DNA of 64,000 bases from Micromonospora rifamycinica (GCF_900090265.1 NZ_LT607752.1:4526001-4590000); one strand, 5' to 3'. Shown: positions 26,575-44,527, counted from the first letter of the stretch. Made by a program: numbers and translations. The notes: generated by a model not told the origin, from the sequence alone.

Positions 26575-29500
26575 TCACATGCCCTGGATCTCTCGGTAGC
26601 CGCGGTCGACGCGGGCGAGCAGCGCGGCCAGCTCGTCGTCCGCGTCCGGGGCGGTGACCGTCGGCGGGTCGGCCGGCGTGGTGGCCCGGGTCGGCGTGGT
26701 GGCCCGGGTCGGCGCGGTGCCCTGGGCCGGCGCGGTGGGCGGGAGCGGGGCGGTGGCCTGGGCCGGCGTGGTGGGCGGGGGCGGGGCGGCGTCGGACAGG
26801 CCCAGGTCGGCACTGAGGCGTTCGACGAGCCGGTCCACCGTCGGGAAGGTGAAGGCCACCGTGGAGGGCAGCCGGACGCCCAGCTCCGCCTGCAGCCGGG
26901 TGCGTAGCTCCAGGACGGTGAGCGAGTCGAAGCCCATGTCGAAGAAGCCCTCGTGGTCGTCGACCGGCCCGCCGATGCGCAGGACGTCGCGTACCACCTC
27001 CACCACGTGTTCGCGCAGCGCCGCGACGTCCCCGATCCGTACCGGCGGCGCGGCCGGCGACCCGGCGGCGTCCGCCGGAGCGGCCAGCGCGTCGAACGTC
27101 CCGGGCGGGGCGGCCTCGGCGAGCGCCTCGCGCACCCGCGCCCAGTCGGCCGGCGCGACCACCACCCGGGCCGGCACGTCGCAGGCGGCCAGCAGGGCGA
27201 TCAGCGTGGCGGTGCCCGCCGCCGGGTCGATCATCCGCAGGCCGGTCGCCTCGTGCAGGGCGGCCTCGCCGGCCGCCATCCCCGGCCCGGCCCAGGGCCC
27301 CCAGGCCACCGAGAGCGCGGGCAGGCCCGCCGCGCGGCGGGCGGCCAGCAGGCCGTCGAGGTACGCGTTCGCCGCCCCGTACCCGCCGGACCCCCGGGTC
27401 GGCAGCACCGCGGCGAGCGACGAGTAGGCGACGAAGAACCGGGGCGACAGCGGGCGGCTCAACCGGTCCAGCAGGTGCCCGCCGTGCACCTTGACCCGCA
27501 GCACCGCGGCGAGCCGCTGCGGGCTCTGTTCCGCCAGCGGTCCGTCGTCCAGCACCCCGGCGGCGTGGACGACCCCGGCGAGCGGGGTGGCCTCGTCGAG
27601 TGCCCGCTGGACGTCCTGCTCCACCGTGACGTCACCACGGACGAGCCGGACGTCCACCCCGGCGTCCCGGAGCCGGTCCACGACCATCCGGGCGGCCTCC
27701 GACGGCGCGCTGCGGCCGAACAGCACCAGCTGTCGTACGCCGGCCGTGGCCAGCTCCTGTGCGAGCCGCAGGCCGAGCGCGCCCAGGCCGCCGGTGACGA
27801 GCACGGCCCCGGGCGGCGGCTGCCAGGACGGACCGGCGGGGACCGGCAGCGGCACCAGGGTGGGCGTCAGCCGTCGCCCGTCGGCCAGCCGGACGAACCG
27901 GTGCCCCGCCGGGGCGGTGAGTTCGGCCGCGAGCAGGTCGGACGGTGCGCCGTCGCCGGCCGACGTGAGGTCGACGACGAGGCAGTCGAGAGCCGGGTGT
28001 TCGGCCTGCACGGTGCGGACCAGGCCCCAGAGGGCGCTCTGCCCGGGGTCGGGCGCGTCGGCGGCGGCGTCGCGGGTCACCACGACCAGGCGGGGCGGGG
28101 TGGGTCGCGCGGCGAGGTCCCGGGCGACCGACAGGAGTTCGGTGCAGGCGGCGGCCGTCCGCTCGGGATCCCCGTCGGTGGCCGGGGCGGCGTAGACGAC
28201 GTCACTGACCCGGATGTCCGGCGTCAGCCGACCGGTACGGCACGGCAGGGTCACCGCCCCGGCCAGCTGTTCGGCGTCCGGGCCGACGACCAGGGCGTCG
28301 AACCGGCGCGGCGGTCCGGCCGGCAGCGGTGTGGCGGCCCAGCCGACGTGGACCACGTCGAGCGGGCCGGTCGGTCGCTCCGCAGCGGTGCCGCCGGTCA
28401 ACGCCCAGTGGCGTTCCCGCTGGAACGGGTACGTCGGTGCGGCGACGAACCGCCGGCCGGCGGCGCGCTGCCGGGTGACCGCGGCCCAGTCGATGTCGGC
28501 GCCGCTGTCGTAGAGCCGGGCCAGGCTGTCCAGCAGGGTCAGGTGTTCCCGTCCGGCGCGCAGGCTGGGCAGCCGCCGCGCCTCCGGCCAGTCCTGGCCG
28601 GCCAGGCCCAGCAGCACCGGCTCCGGACCCAGCTCGACCAGGGTGTCCACCCCCGCCTCGCGCAGCGCCCGCACCCCGCGCTGGAACTGCACGGGCCGCA
28701 GGGCGTGCTCCCGCCAGTAGTCGGCGTCGATCGGCGTGCCGACCGTGCCGGTGAGGTTCGACACCAGGGGGATCCCGGCCGGGCGGTGGGTGACGCCCCG
28801 GGCGAACGCGGTGAACGGCTCGGCGAAGTCGGCGAGCAGCGGCGAGTGGAACGCGTGCGACACGGTGAGCCGCCGGTGCGTCACCCCCCGGTCGGCCAGC
28901 GCGTCGAGGATTGGCCGTAGCTCCTCCTCCGGCCCGGCCAGCACCGTGCTCTCCGCCCCGTTGACCGCGGCGACGGCCGACCGGGACGCCCCGGCCAGCA
29001 GCGGTTCGACCTGGTCGACGCCGCACCGGACGGCGACCATCGCCCCGGGCGGACACTGCTGCATGAGGCGGGCCCGCTCGGCGACCAGGCGTAGGGCGTC
29101 GGGCAGCGTCAGGATGCCGGCCACGCAGGCCGCGGTGTACTCCCCGACGCTGTGCCCCAGGACGTACTCGGGGTGGACGCCCCAGTCCCGCCACAGCCGG
29201 GACAGCGCGTAACCGACGGCGACCAGCGCGGGCTGGGTGAAGCGGGTCTCGTCGAGGCGTTCACCGGCGTCGAACAGCAGCGTGGTCAGGGGTACCGGGA
29301 GCACCGGGTCGAGGATTCCGGCGCACTCCTCGATGGCGGCGCGGAACACCGGTTCGGCCCGGAACAACTCGGCGGTCATCCCCGGCCGTTGCGCGCCCTG
29401 GCCGGTGAACAGGAATGCCACCCTGGGTCGTTGCCCGACGGGGCCGGCGGGGCCGGGCCGCCGCAGGGCGGCGTCGAGGTCGTCGACGGTCGCCCCGACG

Positions 29501-31001
29501 GCGCACCGACGCCAGGGCAGGTGGCTGCGGCCGACGGCGGCGACCAGGGCGAGCGCCGCCGGGTCGGCCGCCGTGCGGAGCCGCCGGGCGTAGGCGTCGG
29601 CCAGGTCGGCGAGGGCCTGCGGGTGCCGCGCCGACAGCGGCAGCAGCAGCGGCCCGTCGGCGGCGGGGACCGGCGCGGTGGGCGTCGGATCGGCGGGTGG
29701 CGGCGGGGCGGCGACGACCAGGTGGGCGTTGGTGCCGCTGAAGCCGAAGGAGCTGACCCCGGCGATCCGGCGGGTGTCGTCCGGCCACGGTTCGCGGGTG
29801 GACGGCACCCGGACCGGGATGTCGTCCCAGTCGATACGGGGATTGGGCTTGGTCACCAGGGGGGTCGGGGGCAGCACCCCGTGCCGCAGCATGAGCAGCA
29901 CCTTGAGCAGGCCGGCGATACCGGCGGCGGACTCGGTGTGCCCGATGGCGGCCTTGACCGAGCCGATCGGCAGCGGCTCCCGGCGAGCGGCGAAGACGGC
30001 GCCGAGCGCGTTGACCTCGATCGGGTCACCGAGGGCGGTGCCGGTGCCGTGCGCCTCCAGGTATCCCACGGCGTCCGGCTCCACCCCGGCGTCGCGCAGC
30101 GCCGCGCGGATCACCTCCTGCTGGGAGGGGCCGTGCGGCACGGTGAGGCCGCTGCTCCGGCCGTCCTGGTTGACGGCGCTGCCGAGGACCAGGCCGAGGA
30201 CCCGGTCGTGCGGGCCGACGTCCGACGCCCGCTTGAGCACCACCAGGCCGCCGCCCTCGGCGCGGACGTAGCCGTCGGCGGCGGCGTCGAACGGCAGGCA
30301 GCGCCCGGTGGGCGAGAGCATGCCGGCCCGGGTCAGGCTGCGGCTCTCGTGCGGCGTGACCATCCGGTTGACCCCGCCGGCCAGGGCCAGGTCGCAGCTG
30401 CCGTCCCGGAGGTGCCGGACCGCGAGGTCGACCGAGACCAGCGAGGACGAACACGCCGTGTCCACCGACAGGGCCGGTCCCCGGGTGCCGAAGACGTACG
30501 CGAGCCGTCCGCTGGCCGTGCTGGGGGTGGCGCCGGAGGAGAAGTACCCGTCGATGTCGTCCTCGTGGGTCATCCCCTCGCGGTAGTCGATGTTGCTGAT
30601 GCCGACGAAGACACCGGTCGACTCCGGCACCGACCGGCCCGGGACACCGGCGTCCTCGAACGCCTCCCAGGCCAGCTCCAGCAGCAGCCGTTGCTGCGGG
30701 TCGAGGGTTGCCGCCTCCCGTCCGGAGATCCCGAAGAACCGGGCGTCGAAGTCCCGCAGGTCGCCGACGAAGCCGCCCGCGTCGACGAAACTCCCGTCCA
30801 CCGGCCAGCGGGCGTCCGGCACCGGACCCAGCGCGCACCTCCCCTCGGACAGCAGGTCCCAGTACGCCGCCGGATCCGGTGCGCCGGGCAGCCGGCAGGC
30901 CATGCCCACCACGGCGATCGGCTCGTGCCGGCGGGCCGCGGCGGCCTCCAGCTCGTCGATGCGGGCCAGCGCCCGGCGCAGCAGCGGGCCGTAGTCGGTG
31001 C

Positions 31002-31005
<4 letters not shown>
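26575..31005 (-). CDS. PKS module 2: KS-AT-KR-ACP
   Basis: Type I PKS protein of 1476 residues. The N-terminal helix (LLRRALARIDELEAAAAR) is a docking segment. KS: VVGMACRLPG near 30, Cys in DTACSSSLVS near 182, EAHGTGT. AT: GQGAQRPGM near 535, GHSVGEYTAA near 617, SHAFHSP near 715, malonyl type. KR: GGLGALG near 1070, LDD motif in AAGVLDDG, tyrosine in GGYGAAN near 1210, a B-type ketoreductase predicted to leave a D-configured hydroxyl. ACP: Ser in MGFDSLTVLE near 1358. The C-terminus is a low-complexity Ala/Pro/Thr linker with repeated TRATTP. Its ATG overlaps the module 1 stop by 4 bp (ATGA). Confidence 0.92.
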
Positions 31006-38315
<7,310 letters not shown>

Positions 38316-38354
38316 GGTTCTCCCCCCGATTCGTACCGAGCGCTCAGTACCCGC

Positions 38355-39518
38355 TCATGGGATGTCAGTGGGTGTCTCGTACCACCGCACCGGCGGATCC
38401 CCGGCGCGCAGCGGGAGGAGGAAACGGTCGGCCTCCCGGTCGGCCAGCGCGTACGGCTGGAACCCGTCCCGGAAGCGCTCACGGATCGCGGCGGAGCGTG
38501 AGCCGTAGTCGGCGACGGTGAGTTGTCTCAGGATGGCCTTCTCCGGCTGCAACATGAACAACATCCATCCTTGCACGCCGTGCAGGTAGCGGGAGTGGTC
38601 GTGCGGGTAGCAGGGCGCGAAGACGCTGACGAAGCACTCCTCACCCGCCAGCACCAGGTACCACTGCGGATCCGTCACGTCGGTCACCTCCAGGCCGCCC
38701 GGTGCCGCGCTGGTCATCGTGCGGACGAGGTGGTCGACGAACGCGCGGAACAGCCGGCCGAGGTCGTCGATGGACTCGCCGAAGACGTCGGTCGGGAAGG
38801 CGAAGACGAACCCGTCGAGGACGTCCCCGTCGAGCACCCGGACGAAGCGGTGCACCCAGGGCAGGGCGGCGGTCATGTTCTCCGCGAAGGACAGCGTCCG
38901 GTCGTACGGCGGCGGACCCCACAGGAACGACTTCTGGGCGAACGGGCAGTACGTCTGGTCCTGGACGGGACGGATGAGCCGCACCGACTCGGCACAGGAC
39001 GGATCGAACTCCACCGTGACGTCCCCGCTCGGCCGCCGTGCCGCCCGTAGTCGCGTGGTGAGCCGGTCGGCCAGGTCGTCCGCGGAGTCGAACCCGGCAC
39101 AGGCCAGGCGGATCAGCTCCGGCAGCACCGCGTGCAGCCCGACGACGTCCGGCCGGGTGCCGGGCGGGACGTCGGAGCGGTAGTACGCCAGCGTCTGCAC
39201 GACCGTCTGCGCCGGTTGCCGGATCCGGTCGGGCAGGTCGGCGGTGCTCGCCTGGGCGATCAGGTCCGCCAGGTCGGCGCTGCCCGACGTGCTGGTGAGC
39301 GGGTGCTGGAGCACACAGCCGTACTGGTTGGCCAGGCACAGTGCGACCACGACGATCTCGGTGAGCGGATCCCGGCGGGCCGCCGCGTCCGGTGCGTCGG
39401 CGACCGCCCGCACCTGGGCGGCCAGGTGGTCGCCGGGCAGCCCGGGCGCCCAGCATTCGCCGGTGTCGACGACCATCCGACGGAAAGCGTCCTGGAGGCG
39501 CTGGACGTGCAACTTCAT
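38355..39518 (-). CDS. Hypothetical protein, possible YqcI/YcgG-type haem oxygenase relative
   Basis: A 387-residue soluble protein between the exporter and PKS genes. The first 160 residues are helical with no recognisable motif. The second half has conserved-looking features: YCPFAQKSFLWGPP near 190, DGFVFAFPTDVF near 240, ECFVSVFAPCYP and HDHSRYLHG near 315, MLFMLQPEKAILR near 340, and an end resembling IRxxFRxGxxxY. This order resembles the YqcI/YcgG family, which includes haem-dependent guanidine/arginine N-oxygenases such as GntA. That link is made from pattern memory only and is tentative. In a guanidine-forming cluster an N- or C-oxygenase would make sense. The gene lies 39 bp upstream of the PKS start and 58 bp after the permease, so it is in the same operon. 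Confidence 0.5.
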   Translation of the reverse strand: MKLHVQRLQDAFRRMVVDTGECWAPGLPGDHLAAQVRAVADAPDAAARRDPLTEIVVVALCLANQYGCVLQHPLTSTSGSADLADLIAQASTADLPDRIRQPAQTVVQTLAYYRSDVPPGTRPDVVGLHAVLPELIRLACAGFDSADDLADRLTTRLRAARRPSGDVTVEFDPSCAESVRLIRPVQDQTYCPFAQKSFLWGPPPYDRTLSFAENMTAALPWVHRFVRVLDGDVLDGFVFAFPTDVFGESIDDLGRLFRAFVDHLVRTMTSAAPGGLEVTDVTDPQWYLVLAGEECFVSVFAPCYPHDHSRYLHGVQGWMLFMLQPEKAILRQLTVADYGSRSAAIRERFRDGFQPYALADREADRFLLPLRAGDPPVRWYETPTDIP

Positions 39519-39576
39519 CGGTTGTCCCTTCGCTGGAAGGTCGAGACGGGGAGTCCGCCGATCCGGTGCCGTTCCG

Positions 39577-40419
39577 TCAGCCCAGGAACATGCTCCGGAG
39601 ACGGACGCGGGCCAGGGTCAGCCCGCCCAGGGCCAGCACGACGAGGTACGCGGTGTGCAGCAACGCGGCCGGAGCGGGCGTGCCGAGGAAGAACATCCGG
39701 GCCAGTTCGACCCCGTGGTACAGCGGCGACAGCTGCACCAGCCACTGCACCGCCGCCGGGTAGCTGGACAGCGGGAAGAAGGTGGTCGAGAAGAGGAACA
39801 TCGCGGTCGAGGCCAGGGTCACGTAGTCCAGCTGGGCGTTGGAGCGCAACGTGGTGGCCCAGGCCATCCCCACCGCGGCGAAGGCGAAGGAGACCAGCAG
39901 CCCCACCGGGACCAGCACGACGGCCCAGGGGGTCGTGACCAGCCCGAGTGCGGCCAGCACCCCGAGGAAGACGGTGCCGTAGAAGCCGCCGCGCAGGACC
40001 GCCCAGCCCACCTCGCCGAGGACGATGTCGAGCGGGCCGACGGGGGTGGTGAGCATGGCTTCGTACAGCTTGTCGTAGCGCAGCTTGAAGTAGATGCTCA
40101 GCGTCTCGGAGATCGCCCCGTTCATGGCCGAGGCGGCCAGCAGCGCGGGCGCGACGAAATCCACGTAGGGCACCGTGCTGCCGTCGGCCAGCGTCACGGT
40201 CGGCACCAGCGAGCGGAAGCCGACGGTGACCGCGAGCAGGTAGAACAGCGGCTCGACGACGCCGGAGATCAGCACCGCCCAGGCGCGCAGGTAGAGCCGG
40301 GCCGAGCGCTCGACGATGACCCGGGCCAGGCCGGCGTACTCGTCGACGGGCAGCATCCGGCGCAGTGCGCCGCGCCGCTGGTGCGGGAGTCCCGGGCGGC
40401 GGGTCTGGGTGGTCGTCAT
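39577..40419 (-). CDS. ABC-2 type exporter permease (second)
   Basis: Membrane subunit of a DrrB-like exporter, 280 residues with about six transmembrane helices (for example AWAVLISGVVEPLFYLLAV, and the LDYVTLASTAMFLFSTTFFP region typical of ABC-2 permeases). It overlaps the first permease gene by 4 bp (ATGA). A continuous longer reading upstream is only an antisense-like extension inside the first permease and was not used. With its partner and the ATPase it should export the cluster product or an intermediate, giving part of self-resistance. Confidence 0.9.
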   Translation of the reverse strand: MTTTQTRRPGLPHQRRGALRRMLPVDEYAGLARVIVERSARLYLRAWAVLISGVVEPLFYLLAVTVGFRSLVPTVTLADGSTVPYVDFVAPALLAASAMNGAISETLSIYFKLRYDKLYEAMLTTPVGPLDIVLGEVGWAVLRGGFYGTVFLGVLAALGLVTTPWAVVLVPVGLLVSFAFAAVGMAWATTLRSNAQLDYVTLASTAMFLFSTTFFPLSSYPAAVQWLVQLSPLYHGVELARMFFLGTPAPAALLHTAYLVVLALGGLTLARVRLRSMFLG

Positions 40420-41237
40420 ACGACCAGCCGCCGGTGGAACGTGCGCCGGGCCGCGACGACACCGACGGTGAGCAGCGCGCCGAGGAACGTGACGTGCAGG
40501 GCGGCGGCCGGTGCCGTCAGCCCGCCGAGCGTCAGGCCACGGGCCAGTTCGTTGCCGTGCCACAGCGGGGAGATCCAGGCGAGCGGGCGCACCGCGAGCG
40601 GCAGCGCCGAGATCGGGAAGAACGTGCCGGCGAAGAGGGTCATCGGCAGCACGACGAACCGGTTGATGGCGACCAGGCCGTGCCCGTCCCCGCGTACCGT
40701 GGCCGCGTAGGCCGCGACCGGCGCGGCGCAGGCCGCCCCGGTGAGGACGGCGACCGGCACCGCGAGCACGGCCCACCCGTCGGCCCAGCCGCCGAGCAGG
40801 ATCCCGATCAGCAGGAAGATGACGGCTCCGATGAGGAGCCGGAGCGTGATCCAGAGCAGTTGCCCGGCGAGGAGCTGGCCCGGGGTGACCGGGGTGGCGG
40901 TCACCGCGATGAAGTCCCGTTGCCACTGGAAACTCGACAGGACCGGCTTGCCTGCCTCGGCGACGGCCGTGGTGAGGACCGTGCTCACCAGCAGTGCCGG
41001 CGCGATGTACTGCACGTAGGGGTGGCCGTCGGTCGCCGGGCCGGGCCGCACCTGCGAGCCGAAGCAGAGCCCCATCGCGCCGAGGAACAGCAACGGCTGG
41101 AGCACGGAGGCCTGCAGGGTGGTACGCCAGCTGCGCCGGTACCACCGCCAGCAGGCCTCGACCCGGAGGGTGGCCGCCCGCCAGACACCGACCACCCGGC
41201 CGGTGGCCCTCGGGGTGGCCGCCGTGATGTCCGTCAT
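40416..41237 (-). CDS. ABC-2 type exporter permease (first)
   Basis: Membrane protein of 273 residues with about six hydrophobic segments (LLIGAVIFLLIGILLGGWA, FVVLPMTLFAGTFFPIS and others) and the ABC-2 signature around TFFPISALP. It differs strongly from the downstream permease, so the transporter is probably a heterodimeric channel with one ATPase homodimer. ATG 41237 is 2 bp after the ATPase stop. Confidence 0.9.
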   Translation of the reverse strand: MTDITAATPRATGRVVGVWRAATLRVEACWRWYRRSWRTTLQASVLQPLLFLGAMGLCFGSQVRPGPATDGHPYVQYIAPALLVSTVLTTAVAEAGKPVLSSFQWQRDFIAVTATPVTPGQLLAGQLLWITLRLLIGAVIFLLIGILLGGWADGWAVLAVPVAVLTGAACAAPVAAYAATVRGDGHGLVAINRFVVLPMTLFAGTFFPISALPLAVRPLAWISPLWHGNELARGLTLGGLTAPAAALHVTFLGALLTVGVVAARRTFHRRLVV

Positions 41238-41239
41238 CG

Positions 41240-42181
41240 TCAGTCCACCAGTTCCCGACCGGTGAGCCGGAGGAAGACGTCCTCCAGGGAGCCCCGGCGG
41301 ACGAGGCTGGAGACGGGCTGGACACCGGCGGCGGAGACCCGTTCGAGGAGACGTTCGCCGCTCTCGGCGTACAGCAGGAAACGGTCCGGCAGCGCCTCCA
41401 CCCGGTCGGCGAGCCCTTCGAGGACCGCCCGCTCCATCGGCCGGTCGGCGGGGAAGCGGAGTTCGAGCACCTCGCGGCTGGAGTACCGGGAGATGAGGTC
41501 CGCGGGGGAACCCTCCGCGACGATGCGACCACCGTCCATGACGACCAGACGGTCGCAGAGCTGCTCCGCCTCGTCCATGTAGTGGGTGGTGATGATGAGG
41601 GTCACGCCGGCCTGCTTGAGCTGGTAGAGCCGCTCCCAGAGCAGGTGCCGGGCCTGCGGGTCGAGGCCGGTGGTGGGCTCGTCCAGCAGCACCAGCTCGG
41701 GGTCGTTGACCAGCGCGCGGGCGATCGTGAGGCGACGCTTCATGCCGCCGGACAACGGCTCCACGTGGTCGTCGGCCCGTTCGGAGAGCCGGGCGAACGC
41801 CATCAGCTCGGTGGCCTTGCGCGCCACGTGCGCCCGGGACAGGCCGAAGTAGCGCCCGTAGACGACCAGGTTCTCCCGGACGGTGAGTTCGTTGTCGAGG
41901 TTGTCCTGCTGGGGCACGACGCCGATGCGGGCCCGGATGTGCGGCCCCTGGGCCTGCGGGTCCATGCCGAGGATCCGCAGCTCACCGCCGGAACGGGGGG
42001 AGATGCAGGAGATCATCCGCATGGTCGAGGACTTGCCCGCGCCGTTGGGTCCGAGGAACCCGAACACCTCGCCGCGCTGGACCTCGAAATCGATCCCGCG
42101 GACGGCCTCGAAGGTCCCGAAGCGTTTCGCCAGAGCCTTCGCCGACACGACGGGTGACGTCGGAAAAGCAGCATCAATCAT
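41240..42181 (-). CDS. ABC exporter ATPase, DrrA/NodI type
   Basis: ATP-binding subunit of 313 residues. Walker A is GPNGAGKSS near residue 45, Q-loop VVPQQDNL, signature LSGGMKRR near 144, Walker B LVLLDEP near 165, and switch histidine in TTHYMDEAE near 198. The C-terminal 90-residue extension is typical of drug-resistance ATPases (DrrA family). It is the first gene of the leftward operon that continues through all PKS genes, so exporter and synthase are co-expressed. Confidence 0.93.
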   Translation of the reverse strand: MIDAAFPTSPVVSAKALAKRFGTFEAVRGIDFEVQRGEVFGFLGPNGAGKSSTMRMISCISPRSGGELRILGMDPQAQGPHIRARIGVVPQQDNLDNELTVRENLVVYGRYFGLSRAHVARKATELMAFARLSERADDHVEPLSGGMKRRLTIARALVNDPELVLLDEPTTGLDPQARHLLWERLYQLKQAGVTLIITTHYMDEAEQLCDRLVVMDGGRIVAEGSPADLISRYSSREVLELRFPADRPMERAVLEGLADRVEALPDRFLLYAESGERLLERVSAAGVQPVSSLVRRGSLEDVFLRLTGRELVD

Positions 42182-42375
42182 GACGTTGGGAACATCCTCG
42201 GCTCGGTCGCTCCGTGATCAGCCGTCGAGCTGGCTCAGCAGGACGGGCTGGCTTCGGGTTGTCGTCCTACCCGGGTGTCGACGGGCCGGAAACGTGGCTG
42301 TCGCGGATCTGCCCCACGCGCGGTGGCTCTGCCTACCGATGCTCGTCACCCCCCCTGTGCTGGCGTCGCCACGCT

Positions 42376-42404
42376 ACTACAGGCTTCTGTTCCCCCGCAA
42401 GGAA
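42376..42404 (-). promoter_or_regulatory. Possible promoter of exporter-PKS operon
   Basis: On the minus strand TTCCTT (42404-42399) and TGTAGT (42381-42376) are separated by 17 bp, roughly 195 bp ahead of the ATPase start and inside the least GC-rich stretch. The match to a sigma-70/HrdB consensus is weak. Confidence 0.25.
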
Positions 42405-42565
42405 GATCATAAATGAACTCGCAGCTAGGAGCCCTGGTGGCGTGGGGTGCTGAGCCCCGTCGATATGGCTCGGGGCCGGGTCCTCGAGGCCCCGGGGAGG
42501 CGGCCGGCACGCCCCGACGGACGGGCTGTCGCCGGACGGTCGACGGGCTGTCGCCGGTCGGTGAA

Positions 42566-42610
42566 CGGGAACAGCCACGGCGCCCGCGAGGGCCACCGTG
42601 GCTGTTCCCG
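42566..42610 (-). terminator. Rho-independent-type hairpin after the xylanase gene
   Basis: Perfect 15-bp inverted repeat (CGGGAACAGCCACGG at 42566-42580, CCGTGGCTGTTCCCG at 42596-42610) with a 15-base loop, 66 bp past the xylanase stop. No clear U-run follows, as is common in actinomycetes. It separates the xylanase transcript from the exporter-PKS operon promoter. Confidence 0.75.
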
Positions 42611-42675
42611 TCGACCCGGCCCCCTGCCGGCCACCCGGGCGGGTCGCGGGGCGGGGGACGCCGACGTCGCGCCGG

Positions 42676-44160
42676 TCAGGAACTGGTGCAGGAGAGGTTG
42701 CCGGGTGGGGTGCTGCTGTTGCCGTTGACCAGGAAACCGATGGTGGTCGAGGCGTTCGGGGCGATGACGCCGTTGTAGGCGGCGTTGCGGATGCTGACCG
42801 TGCCGCTGGTGCCGGTGCCGCTGCCGTTCCAGATGTTGGCGATGGTCTGCCCGCTGGCCATCGTGAGCTGCACGGTCCAGCCGCTGGTGGTGGTGGAGCC
42901 GGTGTTGGTCACCGTGACCTCACCCTGGAAGCCGCCGTTCCAACTGCTGACCGTGCGGTACGCCGCGGTGCAGCCGCCCGGTTGTCCGGTGGGTGGCGGC
43001 GTGGTCGGCGGCTCGCTGGTCGGCGGGGTGGTGGGCGGGGTGGTCGGTGGGGTGGTCGGCGGAGCGCTGGTCGGCGGCGTGGTGGGCGGCGGGGTGGTCG
43101 TCCCCGGCACCGTGGTGGAGGCCGCGTTGAGGGCGTTGAGGACTGAGGTGTACGCCGGCTTCGGGTTGCTGTTGCGGTCGAACAGCAGCGGGTTCTCGTT
43201 GCCCCGCCAGGAGTCGCTGTCCCGGATGCCCCAGGTGGTGATGCCGACGCAGCGCGGGACGTTCATGCAGGCCTGGGTCAGCCCGGCGTACTGGGTGGTC
43301 GAGGCGTTGGTGACGTCCGCCTCGGTCAGCGCCACGTCCACCCCGAGGGCGGCGAAGCTGGACAGCGTGGTCTGGAAGTTGCCCGGCAGCGAGCTGCCGC
43401 CGGTGAAGTGGGTCTGCAGACCGACGCAGTCGATCGGCACGCCGCGCGCCTTGAAGTCCTTGATCATGTTGTAGACGCCCTGCGTCTTGGCGTACGTCCA
43501 GTTCTCGATGTTGTAGTCGTTGTAGCAGAGCTTCACCGACGGGTCGGCGGCCCGCGCGGTGCGGAACGCCACCTCGATCCAGTCGTTGCCGGTGGACTGG
43601 AGGTTCGACGACCGGCGGGTGCCGTTCTCGGCGTACGCCTCGTTCACCACGTCCCAGGCGTAGAGCTTGCCCTTGTAGTGGGCCATCACGCCGTTGATGT
43701 GGCTGATCATCGCCTGCCGCAGCGCGCTGCCGCTCAGGCTGCCCCAGAACCGCGGCTGCTGGGCGTGCCAGGCCAGGGTGTGGCCCCGGAACCGCATGCC
43801 GCGCTGGGTGGCCCAGTTGTAGATCGCGTCACCCCTGCTGAAGTCGAACTGCCCGGGGTTGGGCTCGGTCGCGTCGGGCTTCATCTCGTTGACGGCCGTC
43901 ATCATGTCGAACTCGCGGCTGGCGATGTTCAGGAAGCCGGAGTCGTTGAGGCGGTCCGACCCCATGGCGGCCCCGAAGTACCGGCCGCTCCGCTCGGCGG
44001 CGGCCTTCAGGGTGGTCCCCGGTGGGCCGCTGAGGTCGGCGTGGGCGAAGGTGGCCATGGTCACCGAGGACGCGGTGACCATCAGGGCGCAGACGCCGCC
44101 GACGAGCAGCCGGACACGGCTGCGGGTACGGCGTCTCGCAGGTGCTGGTACGTCGTTCAT
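42676..44160 (-). CDS. Secreted endo-beta-1,4-xylanase, GH10 plus CBM2
   Basis: Hydrolyses xylan outside the cell. The 494-residue precursor begins with a Tat/Sec-like signal peptide (RRRTRSRVRLLVGGVCALMV, cleavage near AHA-DL at about residue 41). The GH10 catalytic domain covers about 42-345, with acid/base glutamate in DVVNEAY near 173 and nucleophile in LTEADV near 280. A PTTPP-repeat linker follows, then a CBM2 cellulose-binding module with conserved Trp residues (SSWNGGFQGEVTVTN) and the disulfide cysteines in GGCTAAY and LSCTSS at each end. ATG 44160 has GGAGGAAAC upstream. It is a flanking degradative gene unrelated to the cluster. Confidence 0.95.
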   Translation of the reverse strand: MNDVPAPARRRTRSRVRLLVGGVCALMVTASSVTMATFAHADLSGPPGTTLKAAAERSGRYFGAAMGSDRLNDSGFLNIASREFDMMTAVNEMKPDATEPNPGQFDFSRGDAIYNWATQRGMRFRGHTLAWHAQQPRFWGSLSGSALRQAMISHINGVMAHYKGKLYAWDVVNEAYAENGTRRSSNLQSTGNDWIEVAFRTARAADPSVKLCYNDYNIENWTYAKTQGVYNMIKDFKARGVPIDCVGLQTHFTGGSSLPGNFQTTLSSFAALGVDVALTEADVTNASTTQYAGLTQACMNVPRCVGITTWGIRDSDSWRGNENPLLFDRNSNPKPAYTSVLNALNAASTTVPGTTTPPPTTPPTSAPPTTPPTTPPTTPPTSEPPTTPPPTGQPGGCTAAYRTVSSWNGGFQGEVTVTNTGSTTTSGWTVQLTMASGQTIANIWNGSGTGTSGTVSIRNAAYNGVIAPNASTTIGFLVNGNSSTPPGNLSCTSS

Positions 44161-44363
44161 GTAGGTGTTTCCTCCTCGGCCTCCGGCGGGAGGCGTTGCC
44201 GTGGGTGGCCCGTCCGGTCGGTGCCGTCCGACGGCTGCCGGCCGGTCGTCCGGGGCGTCTACCGGTCCGGGATCCCGCCGACCATGCCGCCTGTGCGCTG
44301 TCCGGGTCGGTCCCTGCGCTGCCCCGAACCGGTTCCGGAAGCGGGCAGGGTGCGCCCCCCCGG

Positions 44364-44392
44364 ACACTATATCGATTTACATCTATCAGCAA
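44364..44392 (-). promoter_or_regulatory. Probable xylanase promoter
   Basis: On the minus strand TTGCTG (44392-44387) and TAGTGT (44369-44364) are spaced by exactly 17 bp in a short AT-rich island within GC-rich DNA. It would give a leader of about 195 nt before ATG 44160. The sequence between the boxes (ATAGATGTAAATCGATA) could bind a sugar-responsive repressor. The remainder of 44161-44527 shows no convincing gene. Confidence 0.45.
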
Positions 44393-44527
44393 CGGGTCGC
44401 CCGGTGGACGGCGGCGGGGCGCCCCGGCCTCAAGCGGGACTCGACGCATCGACCCGGCCGCCTTCGAGTCCGGCCTGACACCCTCCGATCCGAGGAACCG
44501 GCCCGGCCCGGCCGCGATGGGAACTCG

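Larger units (their letters stand above)
42182..42675. other. 494-bp intergenic region: operon promoter and xylanase terminator
   Basis: No coding potential was seen. The left part is locally AT-richer (around 42,370-42,420) and should hold the promoter of the exporter-PKS operon. The right part contains a strong hairpin after the xylanase stop. A 17-bp near-direct repeat (GACGGGCTGTCGCCGG at about 42,520-42,535 and 42,542-42,557) is also present. Confidence 0.6.

Noticed and set aside
42970..43110. GGTGGTCGGCGG-type short repeats near the xylanase
   Set aside because: They encode the PTTPP linker between GH10 and CBM2, a usual feature of secreted glycosidases.
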